Notes: generated by a model from the sequence alone, not told the origin. A stretch of 27,744 bases of DNA from Bacteroidales bacterium (GCA_004551865.1 SFPR01000020.1:1-27744), one strand, 5' to 3'. Positions 8,177 to 17,677 are shown, numbered from the stretch's first letter. Numbers and translations: made by a program.

Positions 8177-11089
8177 ATGAAAACGAAAAGACATATCCTT
8201 TCAACCTTGTTGCTGTTGCTTTGTTGCAATGTTTCGCAGGCACAACTTGCAGAGTTTGTAAATCCTTTTGTGGGAACGGACGCACACGGACACACCTATC
8301 CCGGAGCCACATCACCTTTCGGAATGATACAACTTTCTCCCGACACACGCAAAGATGGTTGGGACGGTTGTAGCGGCTATCATTACAGCGACAAAGTGAT
8401 ATATGGTTTTTCGCATACCCACCTTTCGGGAACCGGCTGCCTCGATTATGGGGACATACTCTTTGTTCCTACAACCAAAAGCTGGGACGAGAAAGATTTT
8501 TCGATGACATTCAGCCACAAAAACGAGAAAGCAACTGCAGGGTATTATGAAGTAAAAAACCTTGGAGGGCAGGCTATCAATGCATATCTTACAACAACCG
8601 AAAGGGCAGGCTATCACCGATATGAATTTGCCGCAAACCCACGTTCGGCAAGCATAATCATCGACCTTGCATGGCGAGATGAGCTTTTGGATTGCAGTTA
8701 TAAAATATTGAACGATACAACCATTGTGGGTTATCGCCATAGCAAATCGTGGAATCCAAATCATAAGGTGTATTTTGCAGCTGTCTTTTCAAACAAAATT
8801 ATCAGACATCGCTTTGACGATACGACCAAGCGTCTCTTTTTGGCATTTGACAACACTCTCGAGGCAAAAACGGCGGTCATAGAGGCAAGAGTGGCAATTT
8901 CTTCGACTGATGAAAATGGTGCAATGAAGAACCTTTTGAGCCAAGAGTGCCTGCGATTTGACCAAGCCAAAGAGAAGAACTTGCAACTATGGGAAGCCGA
9001 ACTCTCAAAGTTGCAAATACAAGGAGCAACAGACAAACAAAAAGAGATTTTCTACACTGCATATTACCACTGTCTGATAACACCAAACCTATATAGCGAC
9101 ACAGACGGAAGATATAGAGGAATGGACGACAAGATACATCGTGCCGCAGACTATGACCGCCATAGTGTTTTCTCGCTTTGGGACACATATCGCACACTAC
9201 ACCCACTTCTTTCGATTACAGACACAAAACGCAGCCGAGATTTTGCCGCTGCCTTTTTGGATATGTATTTGCAGAGCGGAGAGTTGCCGATGTGGGAGCT
9301 TGCCTCTTGTGAAACACACTGCATGATAGGAATGCACGGAGTGAGTGTCTTGGCAGAACTGATGCAAAAAGGCTTGGTGTCTCACCCCGCTCTCGCATTG
9401 GAAGCCGCAATCAACAATGCAGACAGCCAAAAGAGACTTTCAAACAGACGAAACTATACCTCAGAAAAGCAAAACCTGCTCGGTTTGGATCGTTTTGAGC
9501 AAAATGGTTACATATCTTCGGAGTTTGAACACGAAGGAGTGAGCAAGAGTGTCGAATATGCTTACAATATGTATTGCGTTGCTCAAATGGCAAAACTGCA
9601 AGGTAGAGAAGATTTGTACAATGAGTATATTGCAAAATCACAATACTACAAAAACTTGATAAATCCACAAACGGGATTTATACAACCAAAAGAAAACGGC
9701 AGATTTCTGCCCGATTTTGACCTCAGACAGATAGACCAAAACTACACTGAGGGTAATGGTTGGCACTATACTTTCTATGTTCCTTTTGATGTGGAGGGTT
9801 TGATTGACCTTATGGGAGGAGAGAAGGAGTTTTGCAAGAAGTTGGACAAGCTCTTTTCCAAATCTTCAGCCCCTAACGGCAGAGAACAGGCCGATGTTAC
9901 GGGATTGATAGGAGGATATGCACACGGAAACGAACCCTCTCAACATTCGGCATATCTTTACACACTTGCAGGAGAGCCGCACAAGACCCAGCAATATGTA
10001 AGACAGATTTTGACAACTCTTTATGACAATACACCAAGCGGAATTTGCGGAAATGATGATGCAGGTCAGATGTCGGCATGGTATGTGATGAGTTCGATGG
10101 GCTTGTATCCGCTCTCGCCGGTTGATAAGGAGTACATCATCACAACACCGCTGTTTGAAAAAATATCAATCAGACTGCCAAACGGAAAGACTTTCTCAAT
10201 CACAGCTCCCGATGCAGGTAAAAAGAAATACATATCGAAGGTTTGGTTGAACGGCAGAGAGATTTCTGACTTCAAAATCTCTCATGAGGATATTGTTGCA
10301 GGAGGAGAGCTTCGCTTTGAGTTGAGCGACAAGCTTGTTTTGAGCAAACAACACAGCACAAAGCCACGTGAGAAAAGGCAATCGGACATTGTCATTACTC
10401 CTTATTTGAGTTATAGAGGCACTGCGACCTTTACCGACAGCCTTTCGGTGGAAGTGTTTGCGTTTTACCCCGATGACACGGTGAAAGTGAGCCTTTCTTC
10501 CGGCAGAGAGTTTACCTTTGTGGGTAAAGGCAGCATTGTATTGCATCAAAGCGACAATCTGACAATGTATTCGCTCAATGGAAAGAAGTCTCAGAGCGTT
10601 ACCGCAGCCTTTTACAAGATACCAAAAGGCAGAAACGTCAAGGTGCTTTCGCAATACAATCCTCAATATACAGCAGGAGGCGACAGAGGTTTGATTGATC
10701 AAAGAAGAGGAGGAGATAATTGGAAGTTGGGACTTTGGCAGGGCTATTGGGGTAATGATTTTGTGGCAGTACTTGACCTTTCTTCGGGAGAAAAAGTAGC
10801 GAGAGTGGGAGCTAACTTTATACAAGACCAGAGAAGTTGGATATTTATGCCGTATGAGGTGGAGTATTACGTTTCGGACAACGGCAAAGACTTCAAACTC
10901 TTGGAGATTGTGCCGAATGACGTTCCTCAAAGATGCGAAGATGTGGTACAGAAGACTTTCTTTACTACCAAGACGATAAATCACCGCTACATAAAGGTAG
11001 TTGCCAAGAACATAAAGACCAATCCTTCTTGGCATCTATCGCCGGGGGAGAAATCTTGGCTGTTTACCGACGAAATTGTGATTGAATAA
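8177..11089 (+). CDS. GH92 family alpha-mannosidase with C-terminal discoidin-like domain
   Basis: GH92 enzymes are calcium-dependent exo-alpha-mannosidases that trim host or fungal N-glycans and mannans. The start at 8177 gives a signal peptide cleaved near VSQA-Q (residues 1-22), so the 970-residue protein is exported. The GH92 N-terminal domain begins with LAEFVNPFVGTDAHGHTYPG. The catalytic (alpha/alpha)6 part has WELASCETHCMIGMHG (E379) and GNDDAGQMSAW (625-635; D627 and D628), the conserved acid/base region of the family. After about residue 725 there is a chitobiase-C-like strand domain, and residues from about 820 to 970 (LGLWQGYWGNDFVAVLDL to the end) look like an F5/8-type C (discoidin/CBM32-like) domain. 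No SusC/SusD pair or other glycosidase flanks it, so it is not in a classical polysaccharide utilisation locus. Confidence 0.93.
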   Translation: MKTKRHILSTLLLLLCCNVSQAQLAEFVNPFVGTDAHGHTYPGATSPFGMIQLSPDTRKDGWDGCSGYHYSDKVIYGFSHTHLSGTGCLDYGDILFVPTTKSWDEKDFSMTFSHKNEKATAGYYEVKNLGGQAINAYLTTTERAGYHRYEFAANPRSASIIIDLAWRDELLDCSYKILNDTTIVGYRHSKSWNPNHKVYFAAVFSNKIIRHRFDDTTKRLFLAFDNTLEAKTAVIEARVAISSTDENGAMKNLLSQECLRFDQAKEKNLQLWEAELSKLQIQGATDKQKEIFYTAYYHCLITPNLYSDTDGRYRGMDDKIHRAADYDRHSVFSLWDTYRTLHPLLSITDTKRSRDFAAAFLDMYLQSGELPMWELASCETHCMIGMHGVSVLAELMQKGLVSHPALALEAAINNADSQKRLSNRRNYTSEKQNLLGLDRFEQNGYISSEFEHEGVSKSVEYAYNMYCVAQMAKLQGREDLYNEYIAKSQYYKNLINPQTGFIQPKENGRFLPDFDLRQIDQNYTEGNGWHYTFYVPFDVEGLIDLMGGEKEFCKKLDKLFSKSSAPNGREQADVTGLIGGYAHGNEPSQHSAYLYTLAGEPHKTQQYVRQILTTLYDNTPSGICGNDDAGQMSAWYVMSSMGLYPLSPVDKEYIITTPLFEKISIRLPNGKTFSITAPDAGKKKYISKVWLNGREISDFKISHEDIVAGGELRFELSDKLVLSKQHSTKPREKRQSDIVITPYLSYRGTATFTDSLSVEVFAFYPDDTVKVSLSSGREFTFVGKGSIVLHQSDNLTMYSLNGKKSQSVTAAFYKIPKGRNVKVLSQYNPQYTAGGDRGLIDQRRGGDNWKLGLWQGYWGNDFVAVLDLSSGEKVARVGANFIQDQRSWIFMPYEVEYYVSDNGKDFKLLEIVPNDVPQRCEDVVQKTFFTTKTINHRYIKVVAKNIKTNPSWHLSPGEKSWLFTDEIVIE

Positions 11090-11110
11090 GTTTATCAAGA
11101 AGTATAGACA

Positions 11111-11611
11111 ATGACACGAATAGGTGTAATGAGCGACACTCACGGCTTTGTTCCGAGGCAGGTATATGAGTTTTTCAAAGATGTCGATTTGATAATTCAC
11201 TGCGGCGACATAGGAAGCAGCGATGTGCTTGAGGAACTCAGGCTGTTTAAGCCTGTACTTGCAGTTTATGGCAACTGCGACGACCGCTATGGCTTGGACG
11301 ATGTGAAGAGAGTGCAGTATGCCACAATAGAAGGAGTGAAAATAATGGTAACTCACATAGGTGGCTATCCGAAACACTATGACCGTTATATAAAGGAAGA
11401 ATTGGAGAAAGCGAAGTGTGATATTTTCTTTTGCGGACATTCTCATATTTTGAGGGTAATGTATGACAAGGATATGGATTTCCTTCTTGTCAATCCCGGA
11501 GCTTGCGGCAGGCAGGGCATTCACCAAAAGGCAACCCTTGTGAGGCTTGCTTTGGAAGATAAGAAGGCAAAAGACCTTGAAATAATGGAGTTTGAGAAAT
11601 GGGGTAAGTAG
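11111..11611 (+). CDS. YfcE/MJ0936-family metallophosphoesterase
   Basis: This is a 166-residue calcineurin-like phosphoesterase. The metal ligands are all present: D9 and H11 (SDTHG), D33 (CGDIG), N55 (GNCD), H82 (VTHIGG), and H110/H112 (GHSH). Family members hydrolyse phosphodiesters with Mn or Ni, but the physiological substrate is unknown. It starts 21 bp after the GH92 stop on the same strand, so it may be co-transcribed with it, with no obvious functional link. The length and motif spacing are those of the compact bacterial YfcE group. Confidence 0.92.
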   Translation: MTRIGVMSDTHGFVPRQVYEFFKDVDLIIHCGDIGSSDVLEELRLFKPVLAVYGNCDDRYGLDDVKRVQYATIEGVKIMVTHIGGYPKHYDRYIKEELEKAKCDIFFCGHSHILRVMYDKDMDFLLVNPGACGRQGIHQKATLVRLALEDKKAKDLEIMEFEKWGK

Positions 11612-11619
11612 AAATTTTG

Positions 11620-11628
11620 TACTTTTGC
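11620..11628 (+). promoter_or_regulatory. -7 element TACTTTTGC before the DUF6089 gene
   Basis: TACTTTTGC followed by ACC lies 22 bp before the ATG at 11651 and overlaps the region right after the phosphoesterase stop. No convincing -33 TTTG sits at 19-21 bp. Confidence 0.6.
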
Positions 11629-11650
11629 ACCGATAAATACAAAAGGGAAC

Positions 11651-12541
11651 ATGAAGAGAACGTTTTTATTGCTGATTTTGACGATGGTTTTCGCCACAGC
11701 GAAAGCACAGCTGTATAATTGGGAATTTGGAGTTACGGCAGGAGGGGCAAATTATGTGGGAGACATAAACTCTGCTTTCAATTCTGCCACTGCAAACGCT
11801 CAGTGGAATCAGTTTGAGCAAAGTTTTGATTTTTACAATACAAATTTGAGATTGGGGTTGGTTGCAAGGTACAATTTCTCTCCCCGTTGGGTTGTGGCAG
11901 CAGAGCTTAACTTCACCACTTTGGAGGGAGATGACAAACACTATGGCAATCCTCGCAACCTCAACTTCTACTCTCCATTGAGAGAACTGAGCGTCAGTTG
12001 TGAGTTTAACTTCTTTGACTATCGTACCGGCAGCAAACAACACCGCATTACACCATATATATTCGCAGGTTTGTCAGGTTTCTACTTTAATCCCAAGACA
12101 GATGTTCTTAACCCGATAACCAACGAGATTGAAACGGTCGAGCTGCAACCGCTCAACACCGAAGGTCAGGGTTTGGAGGGCTATGATAAGGCTTATTCCA
12201 AGTATGGTTTGGCCGTTCCCTTTGGTTTGGGTGTCAAATTCTCAATCGGAAGCCGTATATGTGTATCGGCTCAGTGGGGATTTAGAAAAACATTTACCGA
12301 CTATATTGATGACATAAGCAAGAACTATGTTTCACACGAACAGATGATTGAATGGGGAGGAGAATTGGCTGCAAGTGCTGCCGATCGTACCCATGAATTG
12401 GAAGGAATGGAAACGTACTACCACTCTCACAACGTGGCAAGAGGAAACAGTGCCACAAAAGATTGGTACAACTTTTTCGGAATAACTCTTACGACCAAGC
12501 TGACAACTAAAAGCAGCAAATGTCCGGGCATGCAATTTTGA
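11651..12541 (+). CDS. DUF6089-family outer-membrane beta-barrel protein
   Basis: The 296-residue protein opens with a signal peptide (MKRTFLLLILTMVFATAKAQ, cleavage after KA). It continues with WEFGVTAGGANYVGDIN, which is the hallmark opening of the Bacteroidota DUF6089 family. Alternating hydrophobic/polar strands with aromatic ends (LGLVARYNFSPRWVVAAELNF, YIFAGLSGFYFNP, FGLGVKFSIG, AQWGFRKTFTDYIDDIS) indicate a small outer-membrane barrel. The family is often annotated as an outer membrane protein of unknown role; no enzymatic motif is visible. It has its own -7 element immediately upstream. Confidence 0.85.
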   Translation: MKRTFLLLILTMVFATAKAQLYNWEFGVTAGGANYVGDINSAFNSATANAQWNQFEQSFDFYNTNLRLGLVARYNFSPRWVVAAELNFTTLEGDDKHYGNPRNLNFYSPLRELSVSCEFNFFDYRTGSKQHRITPYIFAGLSGFYFNPKTDVLNPITNEIETVELQPLNTEGQGLEGYDKAYSKYGLAVPFGLGVKFSIGSRICVSAQWGFRKTFTDYIDDISKNYVSHEQMIEWGGELAASAADRTHELEGMETYYHSHNVARGNSATKDWYNFFGITLTTKLTTKSSKCPGMQF

Positions 12542-12644
12542 GAGACTTTGCCCTTGTGCGGGCTTGGTTGAACAAAGTATGATTTTGAGTAAATGACTAT
12601 TGCTTTTTTTTGAAACGAAAATGAAAGACTTAAATATTGAAAAA

Positions 12645-12833
12645 ATGAAAAAACGTCTCACAAAGTCCTTGTCGGACAGAAAGCTCTTCGGTATTTGCGG
12701 AGGAATTGCCCAATACTTGGATGTAGATTCAACTTTTATAAGAGTGATTTACGTTGTTTTGTCATTCTGTACGGCAATTATTCCCTCAATAATTCTTTAC
12801 CTTGTATTGAATTTTATAATTCCTGAGGCTTAA
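12645..12833 (+). CDS. Small PspC-domain membrane protein
   Basis: This protein of 62 residues reads MKKRLTKSLSDRKLFGICGG, then IAQYLDVDSTFIRVIYVV, and ends in a hydrophobic helix (LSFCTAIIPSIILYLVLNFII). That is the PspC fold: a short amphipathic GVCGG-type segment followed by one or two membrane segments. PspC in enterobacteria controls the phage-shock response; small stand-alone versions in Bacteroidota have no defined partner, and no pspA/pspB is nearby. The start is uncertain: ATGs at 12600 and 12621 are also in frame. I chose 12645 because it places the DRK-FGICGG motif at the usual distance from the N-terminus. The stop overlaps the convergent neighbour's stop by 4 bp. Confidence 0.83.
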   Translation: MKKRLTKSLSDRKLFGICGGIAQYLDVDSTFIRVIYVVLSFCTAIIPSIILYLVLNFIIPEA

Positions 12834-14827
12834 AACTTGAAATAGAGCTGTATTCCCACATCTTGTTTGTTGTTAGAGGCAATCATGTCGTTTCCGGAGG
12901 AGATAGTCTCTTTGTCTGTGTAAGATGTGATTGAGTATCTGAAAGAGAGTTGAAGCTGTTTTGTGATGTCATAGCGTACAAATAGGTATGCCCTATGTCC
13001 TTTGTCGTAAAGAGTTGCCGAAGAAAAGGTCATCGGAAGATTGTATTCATAGACCGAAAAATGCGTATCGTAGTTGTCGGTGTCAAAGTAGCTGTATCGT
13101 AAGTTTATCCTCAAAGGCAGGTTCGGTAAGGTAATTATTGGTTCAATGTAAAAGTAATATCCGTCGGAGTATGTTTCCGATTGGCTGATGCAATGTGCAG
13201 CTCTAAGGTCAATCGAAAGAAGTTCTCCCAAGGTGTATCTTATTGTTATTTGATTGTTTAGAAGATTTGTTGTCATAAGAAGGGCAGGGGAGGATTTGTC
13301 GTCCTTTTGTCGGAGGGTGAATTTTGAACCGAGACGAATTTCTGCTCTTTCGCTCGGAGTGAAAGTAAGTTCGCTTTTGAGTTTGCAGCCGTTGCTTTCG
13401 GGCGTTGTTTGATATGTCGAAAAGGGGAAGTGAAAAAAGTCGCTTCCTATATAGTATCGGAAGAGAGAATTGAGCCTATGGGCAAAGGAAATGTTGATAG
13501 CTCGTTCGTTTGCGGTGTGAGACTGTACCCCTATGGCATCTGAGTAGTGGTTTTGGAACTTTTTGTCATAGTCTCTGTATGATATAGATAAGTTGGTTTT
13601 GTATCCCAAGGTGAATTGAAGGGCAAAAATCATTGCCGTTGCTTTGTTTTGGCTCATTGCAAATTCGGAAAACAATCTAATATGTTTGAACAAGTATGAG
13701 GCATTGAGAGAATAGATGCTGTTTTGTTTACCTTCGAAGTAGTATTTTTGATATTCTCGGTTTTGATGGTGAAGACTATCTTTGAAATCGTAGTAAAACA
13801 TTGTTGTGCCTATCTGCAAGCCTTTGTTGTCGTACTCGTAGTGAAAGCCGAATAGTCTTGTGAGATTTGAATCTTTGGTTGCAAGTTCTGAGGCTGTGCG
13901 ATGTAGTCCGGTGGTTTGAAGATTTGTCGAGCAATCGCTGCGGTCTATGCTTGCAAAAAGATAGAGATTGGTCTTCAATATCTTTATATTGGTTGCTATT
14001 CCGCGGTTATAGCCATATTCAGAGGAGGAACGATGTGGAGTTATTCCGCTTGTGCGTTTCTTGATTATTGCATCTGTGTTGAGATAAGAAAGAGAAAATC
14101 CCTGCCCGATTGCCAATCCTTCTGCAAAGTTCAGGCGATAGTCGCCCAATGTGAGTTGCTTTATTATACCGATGTCTTTAAGGGTGAATTGAATGGAGTA
14201 GTGGTCAAAGCCGAAGGGTTGAAGAGAATCGAAAAACGGCTCTCCTGCATCTTTGTCTGCCACAACAGAGAACTGCATACGGTCAAAATAATTGAAATTG
14301 TAGCGAACGGTCGAAGAAAATCGAGGACCTAAGTAACCTTTTCCGTCTGTACGGGTATAGCCTTTTGAAGGCGAAAGAACTTGTCGGTACTGTACTCTGA
14401 GTTGTTGCACATTTGCTTTTGCTATGCTGTCAAACCGAAGCGATGGTTTCCAATAACGTTTCTTCACACAGACAAACGGCTCAATGCTTTTGAGTGTTTG
14501 TTTGTCAAAACCATTGATATGGACTAACTCATGCACCGAAAGCAAATCTCCGGTCTGCCTGATGTAGTGTTGCAAAGAGAAAATTTGAAAGTCATTCAGT
14601 CCTATTATTTGAAGCTCTGCTTCGTTTGCGGTATTGAGGTTTAGAGGAGATGTGGCAAAAAAGCATAGTTGTTCTATTAGGTCTTCTTTTGCTTGCTCGC
14701 TTATTTCCAGACTCTCAATTTGTGCAAGCCGTTCGCTGCTCAATATGCTGTTGTCGGTTTGAGAAATTGCAGTATGGCAAAACAAAAGCACAAGAAGAAA
14801 AACAAGAAAGTCTTTTCTATTTTTCAT
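12830..14827 (-). CDS. Secreted ComEA-like helix-hairpin-helix protein with predicted beta-barrel C-terminus
   Basis: The frame is open to 14965, but the ATG at 14827 starts a proper signal peptide (MKNRKDFLVFLLVLLFCHTAISQ), giving 665 residues. Residues about 61-121 form a tandem HhH of the ComEA type: PLNLNTANEAELQIIG, then YIRQTGDLLSVHELVHINGF and TLKSIEPFVCV. Both hairpins lack the second glycine of the usual GxG (GLN and GFD here), so DNA backbone binding is doubtful. From about residue 150 the chain is rich in alternating aromatic strands and ends with KF, the pattern of an outer-membrane beta-barrel. Such HhH-barrel proteins are known in Bacteroidota only as hypothetical proteins. It starts 40 bp after the nrdJ stop and is probably co-transcribed with it. 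Possible roles are DNA or ligand uptake, or a structural use of the HhH. Confidence 0.8.
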   Translation of the reverse strand: MKNRKDFLVFLLVLLFCHTAISQTDNSILSSERLAQIESLEISEQAKEDLIEQLCFFATSPLNLNTANEAELQIIGLNDFQIFSLQHYIRQTGDLLSVHELVHINGFDKQTLKSIEPFVCVKKRYWKPSLRFDSIAKANVQQLRVQYRQVLSPSKGYTRTDGKGYLGPRFSSTVRYNFNYFDRMQFSVVADKDAGEPFFDSLQPFGFDHYSIQFTLKDIGIIKQLTLGDYRLNFAEGLAIGQGFSLSYLNTDAIIKKRTSGITPHRSSSEYGYNRGIATNIKILKTNLYLFASIDRSDCSTNLQTTGLHRTASELATKDSNLTRLFGFHYEYDNKGLQIGTTMFYYDFKDSLHHQNREYQKYYFEGKQNSIYSLNASYLFKHIRLFSEFAMSQNKATAMIFALQFTLGYKTNLSISYRDYDKKFQNHYSDAIGVQSHTANERAINISFAHRLNSLFRYYIGSDFFHFPFSTYQTTPESNGCKLKSELTFTPSERAEIRLGSKFTLRQKDDKSSPALLMTTNLLNNQITIRYTLGELLSIDLRAAHCISQSETYSDGYYFYIEPIITLPNLPLRINLRYSYFDTDNYDTHFSVYEYNLPMTFSSATLYDKGHRAYLFVRYDITKQLQLSFRYSITSYTDKETISSGNDMIASNNKQDVGIQLYFKF

Positions 14828-14867
14828 CTTGTGCTTTATGTCTAATATATGTTGGTTTCGGCTTCTA

Positions 14868-17504
14868 TCAACCACACTTGCTCCAACCACAATCGGAACA
14901 TTGTTTGCAGCCGCTTGTGTAGATAATTTTACCACCGCACTGAGGGCATTTCTCTCCTTCGACAATAGTGCCGTCTTTGACGTATTTTTTCAATGCTCTG
15001 GCTATTCCGTTTTTCCAAGTGTTGATTGAATCTGTATCCAAAGTAAGTTTTGAAATTAGTTCTATCACGTTAGTTATCGGCATTCCGTGTCTGAGTATGC
15101 CGGAAATAAGTTTGGCATAATTCCAATACTCTTTTTTGAACATACGAGAAAGCCCTTCTATGGTAACTTTGTATCCGTCGTTGTCCAAAAACTGAAAATC
15201 ATATCTTGCAGGAAGATTATCTTCTTCTTTTACTCTGATGACCCAGCCTTTTTCAACCGAGTTAGGAAGGACGAAACTGGCTGCCTTGCCCGAGAATATT
15301 TCGTAAGGTCGTCCCTCATACAAGCCTACAACTGCAATCCACTTTTCTTTGTCGTTTTGAAAACGGATTATGTCAGCTTCCAACTTCTTTGGACGTTTTG
15401 GAGCTTTGGTTTCTGTGAAAGTATTATTGTTTTTGCTTGAACCCGATACCAAAACACCATTTCGAGATCCGTCTCTGTAAATAGTCATTCCCTTGCAACC
15501 GCTTTCCCATGCCGTTTGGTAAATCTTATCGACCACTTCCTCAGAAGTTTCCTTCGGAATGTTCACAGTAACCGAGATGGAATGATCTACCCACTTCTGA
15601 ATAGCTCCCTGCATCTTTACTTTATTGACCCAGTTTACACAGTTGGCTGTGGCATTGTTGTATGGAGACTTTGCAATTACCTCTTGCAGTTGCTCATCGG
15701 TGTATTTGTGAACCAAGTCTGCAACATTGTAACCGTTGATTTCTGCCCATACTGCAAATTTGTGGTGCAACACATTGTATTCTTCCCATGCTTGTCCTTC
15801 TTCGTCGGTGAATGATATTGTTGCCTCACTGTCATTAGGATTTACTTTTCGGCGACGTCTGTATGAAACTAAGAATGCGGGTTCTATTCCGGACGATGTT
15901 TGTGTGCAGATGCTGACACTGCCTGTCGGAGCGATAGTCAGCAAGGCTATGTTGCGTCTTCCGTATTGTTTCATCAAGGAGTACAATTCTTCATCGGCAC
16001 TTTTGAGTCTTTGAATGAAAGGATTGTTTTCCTCCAACTTGTAGTCATATATAGGAAACGCACCTCTGTCGCGAGCCATAAGGGCAGACGAACGATAGGC
16101 AGAGCAGGCAAGAGTTTTCTGAACCTCAACTGCAAAAGCTGTTGCCTCGTCTGTGCCGTATGTTAAGCCCATTGCAGCGAGCATATCGCCCTCGGCTGTT
16201 ATTCCAAAGCCTGTTCTCCTTCCTTCCAAGCACTTCATCTTGATATTGAGCCATAGTTCCTTTTCTGTTCTCTTTATTCCTTCAGGTTCGGGGTCGGATT
16301 CTATCTTTGCAAGTATTCGTTCGATTTTCTCCATTTCCAAATCTATCAGGTCGTCCATGAGCTTTTGTCCTTTTTGAACGTGCTGTTTGAAAAGCTCAAA
16401 GTCAAATTCGGCTTCCGGAGTGAAAGGATGTTTGACGTAAGAGTAAAGATTGATTGCCAAAAGACGGCAACTATCGTATGCACACAAAGGAATTTCTCCG
16501 CAAGGATTGGTAGAAATTGTCTTAAAGCCGAAAGAGGCGTAGCAGTCGGGTACAGACTCTCTTATAATAGTGTCCCAGAACAACACTCCGGGCTCTGCCG
16601 ACTGCCAAGCATTGTGAATGATTTTTTTCCACAACTCTCGTGCATCTATTTCTTTGATAACGGAAGGATTATCGCTGTTTATGGGGAATTGTTGTTTGTA
16701 GGGCTTTCCGCTGACAACGCATCTCATAAATTCATCATCAATTTTGACAGACACATTTGCACCTGTGATTTTGTTCAATTCCATTTTTGCATCAATGAAA
16801 TCCTCTGCATCGGGGTGCTTTATTGATATGGACAGCATCAAAGCCCCTCTTCTTCCTCCCTGAGCCACTTCTTTTGTGGTGTTTGAGTATCTTTCCATAA
16901 AGGGAACAATACCTGTGGAAGTCAAAGCTGAGTTTTTTACAGGACTCATCTTTGGTCGTATGTGTGAAAGGTCGTGTCCAACTCCTCCTCTACGCTTCAT
17001 GAGCTGCACTTGTTCCTGATCTATCTTCAATATGCCGCCATACGAATCAGAATTGGCAGGATTGCCTATCACAAAGCAGTTTGACAAAGAGACAACTTGA
17101 AAATTATTTCCTATTCCTGCCATCGGACTTCCCTGCGGAATGATATACTTGAAATCTTTCAGCAATTCATATATATCATCTTCGCTCAAGGGATTTTTGT
17201 ATTTGTGTTCTATTCTTGCAAATTCTCTTGCCAAACGTCTGTGCATCTCGTCCGGATTGAGTTCATAGACCTTGTCGCCGTCTCTGAGTGCATATTTGTT
17301 AATCCAAACGTCTGCTGCAAGCGTGTCTCCCTTAAAATACTCTGTGCAAGACTTCAAAATTTCCTCTTTGTTTTGTTCTTTTCTGTCCATTTCTGCCTTT
17401 TTTCTTTTACTTTTTTGTGCAACGACCTCCTTCTTTGTCAAAGTCTTATCTTCTTTGTCAAAGAGTGGTTCATTCGATGATGATGAAAATAAATCCAAAT
17501 CCAT
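14868..17504 (-). CDS. nrdJ: Class II (adenosylcobalamin-dependent) ribonucleotide reductase
   Basis: This enzyme reduces ribonucleotides to deoxyribonucleotides with a B12-generated thiyl radical and needs no oxygen, which suits an anaerobe. With the ATG at 17504 it has 878 residues (an ATG three codons upstream at 17513 is equally possible). The active site is complete: NPCGE (N333, C335 thiyl radical, E337), with C143 (SLSNCF) and C346 (AYDSC) as the redox pair; the C335-to-C346 spacing of 11 equals that of Thermotoga NrdJ. Also visible are IIPQGSPMAGIGNNFQ, MKRRGGVGHDLSHIRP and the PTGSVS loop. The C-terminus carries a cysteine-rich zinc ribbon (CPQCGG, CKQCSDCGWSKC) that probably relays electrons. 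The N-terminal 50 residues are lysine-rich and extra. No class I nrdAB or class III nrdDG is in the window. Confidence 0.95.
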   Translation of the reverse strand: MDLDLFSSSSNEPLFDKEDKTLTKKEVVAQKSKRKKAEMDRKEQNKEEILKSCTEYFKGDTLAADVWINKYALRDGDKVYELNPDEMHRRLAREFARIEHKYKNPLSEDDIYELLKDFKYIIPQGSPMAGIGNNFQVVSLSNCFVIGNPANSDSYGGILKIDQEQVQLMKRRGGVGHDLSHIRPKMSPVKNSALTSTGIVPFMERYSNTTKEVAQGGRRGALMLSISIKHPDAEDFIDAKMELNKITGANVSVKIDDEFMRCVVSGKPYKQQFPINSDNPSVIKEIDARELWKKIIHNAWQSAEPGVLFWDTIIRESVPDCYASFGFKTISTNPCGEIPLCAYDSCRLLAINLYSYVKHPFTPEAEFDFELFKQHVQKGQKLMDDLIDLEMEKIERILAKIESDPEPEGIKRTEKELWLNIKMKCLEGRRTGFGITAEGDMLAAMGLTYGTDEATAFAVEVQKTLACSAYRSSALMARDRGAFPIYDYKLEENNPFIQRLKSADEELYSLMKQYGRRNIALLTIAPTGSVSICTQTSSGIEPAFLVSYRRRRKVNPNDSEATISFTDEEGQAWEEYNVLHHKFAVWAEINGYNVADLVHKYTDEQLQEVIAKSPYNNATANCVNWVNKVKMQGAIQKWVDHSISVTVNIPKETSEEVVDKIYQTAWESGCKGMTIYRDGSRNGVLVSGSSKNNNTFTETKAPKRPKKLEADIIRFQNDKEKWIAVVGLYEGRPYEIFSGKAASFVLPNSVEKGWVIRVKEEDNLPARYDFQFLDNDGYKVTIEGLSRMFKKEYWNYAKLISGILRHGMPITNVIELISKLTLDTDSINTWKNGIARALKKYVKDGTIVEGEKCPQCGGKIIYTSGCKQCSDCGWSKCG

Positions 17505-17664
17505 AACACACATAATTCAGGTTACAAACTTACAAAATATTGTTGCATGCAAAGACGTCATGACTTTACTAAGTTTTCAACAAAGCCTTGTTTTTAGCAA
17601 TGAAAAATCTTTGCTTTTAAGGACTGTGAGTTTTTTTTGCTTGTTGAAAACCAAATTTACAATC

Positions 17665-17677
17665 AAAACGGCGTTTT
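17665..17677 (+). repeat. Single exact AAAACGGCGTTTT unit upstream of the DegT gene
   Basis: One exact copy lies 16 bp before the -7 element at 17694. It covers the place where a -33 TTTG would be expected, which makes it a candidate operator or activator site. Confidence 0.75.

Noticed and set aside
10196..11035. Minus-strand open frame of 279 codons
   Set aside because: It is antisense to the C-terminal part of the GH92 gene and has no recognisable feature.
12541..12572. GCCC/GGGC hairpin after the DUF6089 gene
   Set aside because: The stem is only 4 bp with a 6-nt loop and no T-run follows, so a terminator call is not supported.
14828..14965. Upstream extension of the HhH-barrel frame
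   Set aside because: It overlaps the nrdJ zinc-ribbon codons, and the ATG at 14827 begins a clear signal peptide.
17521..17560. Possible NrdR box (ACAAAATATTGT-like sequence) or cobalamin riboswitch upstream of nrdJ
   Set aside because: Only one loose half-match is present where NrdR boxes come in pairs, and the leader is too short and lacks the conserved B12-box for a riboswitch.
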